The notes under the pieces: generated by a model | Told to the model about the DNA's origin: nothing | What the model saw: only the letters and a program-made list of their open reading frames with translations | Database searches by the model: none | Position numbers and translations under genes: made by a program | Part shown: in pieces, positions 4,744 through 6,723 of the stretch | How positions within the stretch are numbered: the stretch's first letter is position 1 | How the letters are laid out: every line of letters begins with the position of its first letter | Origin: a bacterium | GTDB taxonomy: Bacteria > Patescibacteriota > Patescibacteriia > Magasanikbacterales > GWA2-37-8 | DNA length: 6,723 bases | Reading direction: 5' to 3' | Assembly: GCA_021790135.1 (NCBI GenBank) | Contig: JAJYIJ010000056.1 | Location: 1 to 6,723 of the forward strand

Positions 4744-6534
4744 ATGGCCGACACCCAAACAATCAAAGACCGCATCGACATTGTCCAATTCATTGGGGAG
4801 TATATTACCCTCAAAAAAGCTGGCTCCAACTGGAAGGCGCGCTGCCCATTCCACAATGAAAAGAGTGCGTCGTTCATGGTCCATCCCGATAAACAGATTT
4901 GGCACTGTTTTGGCTGCGGCAAAGGCGGCGATATTTTTACCTTTGTCGAAGAAATGGAAGGCTTGGATTTTGTTGAAGCCTTAAAAATGCTGGCCAATCG
5001 AGCCGGCGTTGCTCTTGACGACTTCAAACCAGCTGCGAATGTCAGCCAGAAGAATCGATTGCTCGAAGCCAATCGAATCGCGGCCTATTTCTTTCATCAT
5101 TTTCTGCTTGAGATACCGGCGGCAGGCGTTGCTCGCGATTATCTTGAGAAGCGGGGAGTCACGACGAAGACCATCGAAGACTGGCAAATCGGTTACAGTC
5201 CGGAGCAGTGGGATTTGTTGACTAAATATTTATTGAAAAAAGGATTTACCCTAAGCGAGTGCGTCGCGAGCGGACTAACCATTCAGCGCGACGGCGCTAA
5301 TGCGAGTACTGGTCAAGGGTTTTATGATCGTTTCCGCGGCCGTGTCATGTTCCCGATTAGCGACGTCCATGGCAATGTTATCGGTTTTACTGGCCGTGTT
5401 TTGCGCGAAACTGAAACCTCAGGCGGAAAATACGTTAATACGCCCCAGACACTCCTCTACGATAAATCACGAGTAGTGTACGGACTCTCACGCGCCAAGA
5501 CCGAAATTAAAGCCAAAGATATGGCCGTGGTTGTCGAAGGACAAATGGATGTCATCGCTTGCCACGCAGCGGGTATGAAAAATGTCGTGGCGGCATCCGG
5601 CACGGCGCTGACAATTGAACAGATTAAATTGCTCAAGCGTTACACCAATAATGTGTCGATGGCTTTTGATGCCGACAGCGCCGGCGAGAACGCCGGCAAG
5701 CGCGGTGCCACCTTGGCGATGGCGGAAGGACTGCAGGTGAAAGTTATTCAAATTCCGGCGGGGGCGGGCAAAGATGCTGACGAATGTTTGAAAAAAGACC
5801 AAGCTGTCTGGTTCAAGGCCGTTGCCAACGCAACCAGTTTGCTGGAATGGTATTTTCGGACTATCCTTAAAAAAATCAATCATACCACTGCCGCCGGCAA
5901 ACAGGCGGTCGTCAATGCACTCCTCCCCGAGATTGTCGCAATTCCCTATGCCGTCGAGCGGGGTGAGTGGCTTCGGCGCTTGGGAGATGAACTTGATCTC
6001 GACCAGGCTGTTCTTCATGAAGAGGTAAAAAAGGTTTCTGCGCGGCCCTCGTCTTCAAAAGATTCCCGGTCAAGCGAAAAACCGCTCGCGACGGTTCCTC
6101 GTGATCCGATCGAAGTTTTGGCCGAAGAACTGTGGTCACTGCTTCTCAAGTTTCCCGTCCATTATGCAAAGGCATCGGCAGAGCTTCGTCCGGAGTATTT
6201 TGCCAATACGAAGCTTCTTTCTCTTTACGAAATCGCTGAAGACGTATATACTACTAGCCATCAGTTGGATGTTACTGTCTTACGTCAACGAATCGGCGTT
6301 GAGGCCAATGGCGAGAGTATGGTGGACGTTCTTGAAATGCGGCCGTATCGAAATTTTGATGACATTTCTGCCGTCGACGCTGGACAGGAAATAGAACAAA
6401 TTTTAGTTCGTATAAAAGAAGAGTGGCGGAAAAAAAGAGGAAAGGAAATTGAACGGCAAATGAAGGAAGCCGAATCAACAGGCGATAGTAAAAAAATTGC
6501 CGAGTTACTTCAAGAGTGGCAAACTATCAAGTAG
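4744..6534 (+). CDS. dnaG: DNA primase DnaG
   Basis: This 596-residue primase synthesises the RNA primers for chromosomal replication and acts with the replicative helicase. The N-terminal CHC2 zinc finger has Cys34-X2-His37 and Cys55-X2-Cys58 (CFGCGKGGD). The RNA-polymerase core contains GRVMFPISDVHGNVIGFTGR (199-218) and KYVNTPQTLLYDKSRVVYGL (229-248). The TOPRIM metal site follows: VVVEGQMDVI with Glu265 and Asp269, then AFDADSAGENAGKR with Asp309 and Asp311. A Ser/Lys-rich linker (about 431-450) leads to a helical C-terminal region (about 455-596) that should be the helicase-binding domain and ends in charged, probably coiled-coil helices. Length and motif order are normal, with no missing catalytic residue seen. 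The ATG gives the usual short lead (ADTQTIKDRIDIVQFIGEY) before the zinc finger. It is transcribed from the 4697-4725 promoter and followed after 11 nt by a probable rpoD. Confidence 0.98.
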   Translation: MADTQTIKDRIDIVQFIGEYITLKKAGSNWKARCPFHNEKSASFMVHPDKQIWHCFGCGKGGDIFTFVEEMEGLDFVEALKMLANRAGVALDDFKPAANVSQKNRLLEANRIAAYFFHHFLLEIPAAGVARDYLEKRGVTTKTIEDWQIGYSPEQWDLLTKYLLKKGFTLSECVASGLTIQRDGANASTGQGFYDRFRGRVMFPISDVHGNVIGFTGRVLRETETSGGKYVNTPQTLLYDKSRVVYGLSRAKTEIKAKDMAVVVEGQMDVIACHAAGMKNVVAASGTALTIEQIKLLKRYTNNVSMAFDADSAGENAGKRGATLAMAEGLQVKVIQIPAGAGKDADECLKKDQAVWFKAVANATSLLEWYFRTILKKINHTTAAGKQAVVNALLPEIVAIPYAVERGEWLRRLGDELDLDQAVLHEEVKKVSARPSSSKDSRSSEKPLATVPRDPIEVLAEELWSLLLKFPVHYAKASAELRPEYFANTKLLSLYEIAEDVYTTSHQLDVTVLRQRIGVEANGESMVDVLEMRPYRNFDDISAVDAGQEIEQILVRIKEEWRKKRGKEIERQMKEAESTGDSKKIAELLQEWQTIK

Positions 6535-6541
6535 TTTTTTT
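6521..6541 (+). terminator. Weak attenuator-like hairpin across the dnaG stop
   Basis: AAACTA (6521-6526) pairs with TAGTTT (6532-6537) around a 5-nt loop, and the Ts continue to 6541. The stem has only one G-C pair and would be weak, so complete termination is unlikely. In Escherichia coli a terminator and an RNA-processing site between dnaG and rpoD are known to lower primase relative to sigma. A partial stop here could serve a similar end, but chance is a fair alternative. Confidence 0.3.
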
Positions 6542-6545
6542 AAAC

Positions 6546-6723
6546 ATGGAATACAAAAAAAATAAGCGCCCTGCCGCAAAGGCAAAGCGTCCAACCAAGA
6601 AGAAGGTTAAAAAAACCGCCCAAAGCGCAAGAAAAAACGCGTCGGTCGGGAAGAAACATGCTGCCGGAGCCAAAGCCAAACATGGGAAGAAAATTTCCCA
6701 TGCGGCTGCGCATAAAGGCAAGA
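6546..6723 (+). CDS. rpoD: Probable RNA polymerase sigma factor RpoD, N-terminal fragment (cut by window end)
   Basis: Fifty-nine codons are visible from ATG 6546, with the frame still open at the window edge. The visible protein (starting MEYKKNKRPAAKAKR) is low-complexity and strongly basic: 19 Lys, 13 Ala, 4 His and 3 Arg with one acidic residue. No sigma domain is in view. The rpoD call rests on position: in many bacteria rpoD directly follows dnaG in the macromolecular-synthesis operon, and primary sigma factors of several lineages begin with a disordered Lys/Ala-rich tail. The gap to dnaG is 11 nt (seven Ts then AAAC), without a Shine-Dalgarno. The alternative is a histone H1-like, Lys/Ala-rich DNA-binding protein, which the visible part cannot exclude. 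Confidence 0.6.
   Translation, partial: MEYKKNKRPAAKAKRPTKKKVKKTAQSARKNASVGKKHAAGAKAKHGKKISHAAAHKGK

Noticed and set aside
2183..6120. Recurrent GATCCGATCG-like words at about 2186, 2904, and 6102
   Set aside because: All fall in frame on Asp-Pro-Ile codons (DPIGQ, DPIEAL, DPIEVL) of different proteins. Shared codon choice explains them better than a regulatory repeat.

Overview
This window reads as a piece of a bacterial chromosome of moderate GC content. The best guess at origin is Patescibacteria (candidate phyla radiation), perhaps a Parcubacteria-type lineage. That is inference from three things: the membrane-fusion adaptor carries a beta-rich segment ahead of its second coiled-coil helix; the gene after dnaG begins with a very Lys/Ala-rich tail; and five of the six main-strand genes show no convincing Shine-Dalgarno sequence (the start of the sixth lies outside the window). 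No rRNA, tRNA, CRISPR array or mobile element was seen.

Positions 2-4192 hold the end of one tightly packed + strand operon for a MacAB/YknXYZ-like (type VII) ABC exporter. It contains a 5'-truncated HlyD/MacA-type adaptor, a stand-alone ATPase, and two different MacB/FtsX-type permeases in tandem. Gaps between genes are 3, 6 and 3 nt. The natural reading is a permease heterodimer driven by two copies of one ATPase and coupled to the adaptor outside the membrane.

Positions 4193-4743 look like an intergenic gap but seem to hold a complete minus-strand transcription unit. A consensus-like promoter (4703-4675) is followed by a structured leader with several hairpins, a purine-rich ribosome-binding site, a 62-codon gene for a very Arg/Trp-rich basic protein (4482-4294), a perfect 17-bp hairpin just past its stop, and a small GC stem followed by seven Ts (4221-4200). 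That terminator ends 8 nt short of the convergent permease stop codon. This unit is the most novel part of the window.

Positions 4697-6723 hold the start of the macromolecular-synthesis operon: dnaG (primase, complete) and then, 11 nt later, the first 59 codons of a gene inferred to be rpoD (primary sigma factor). The dnaG promoter (TTGTCA-17-TACTAT, extended -10) shares its -35 box with the minus-strand promoter. The two are mirror images around position 4700 with identical -10 hexamers, so a polymerase could probably occupy only one at a time. This ties expression of the small basic protein to that of primase and sigma factor.
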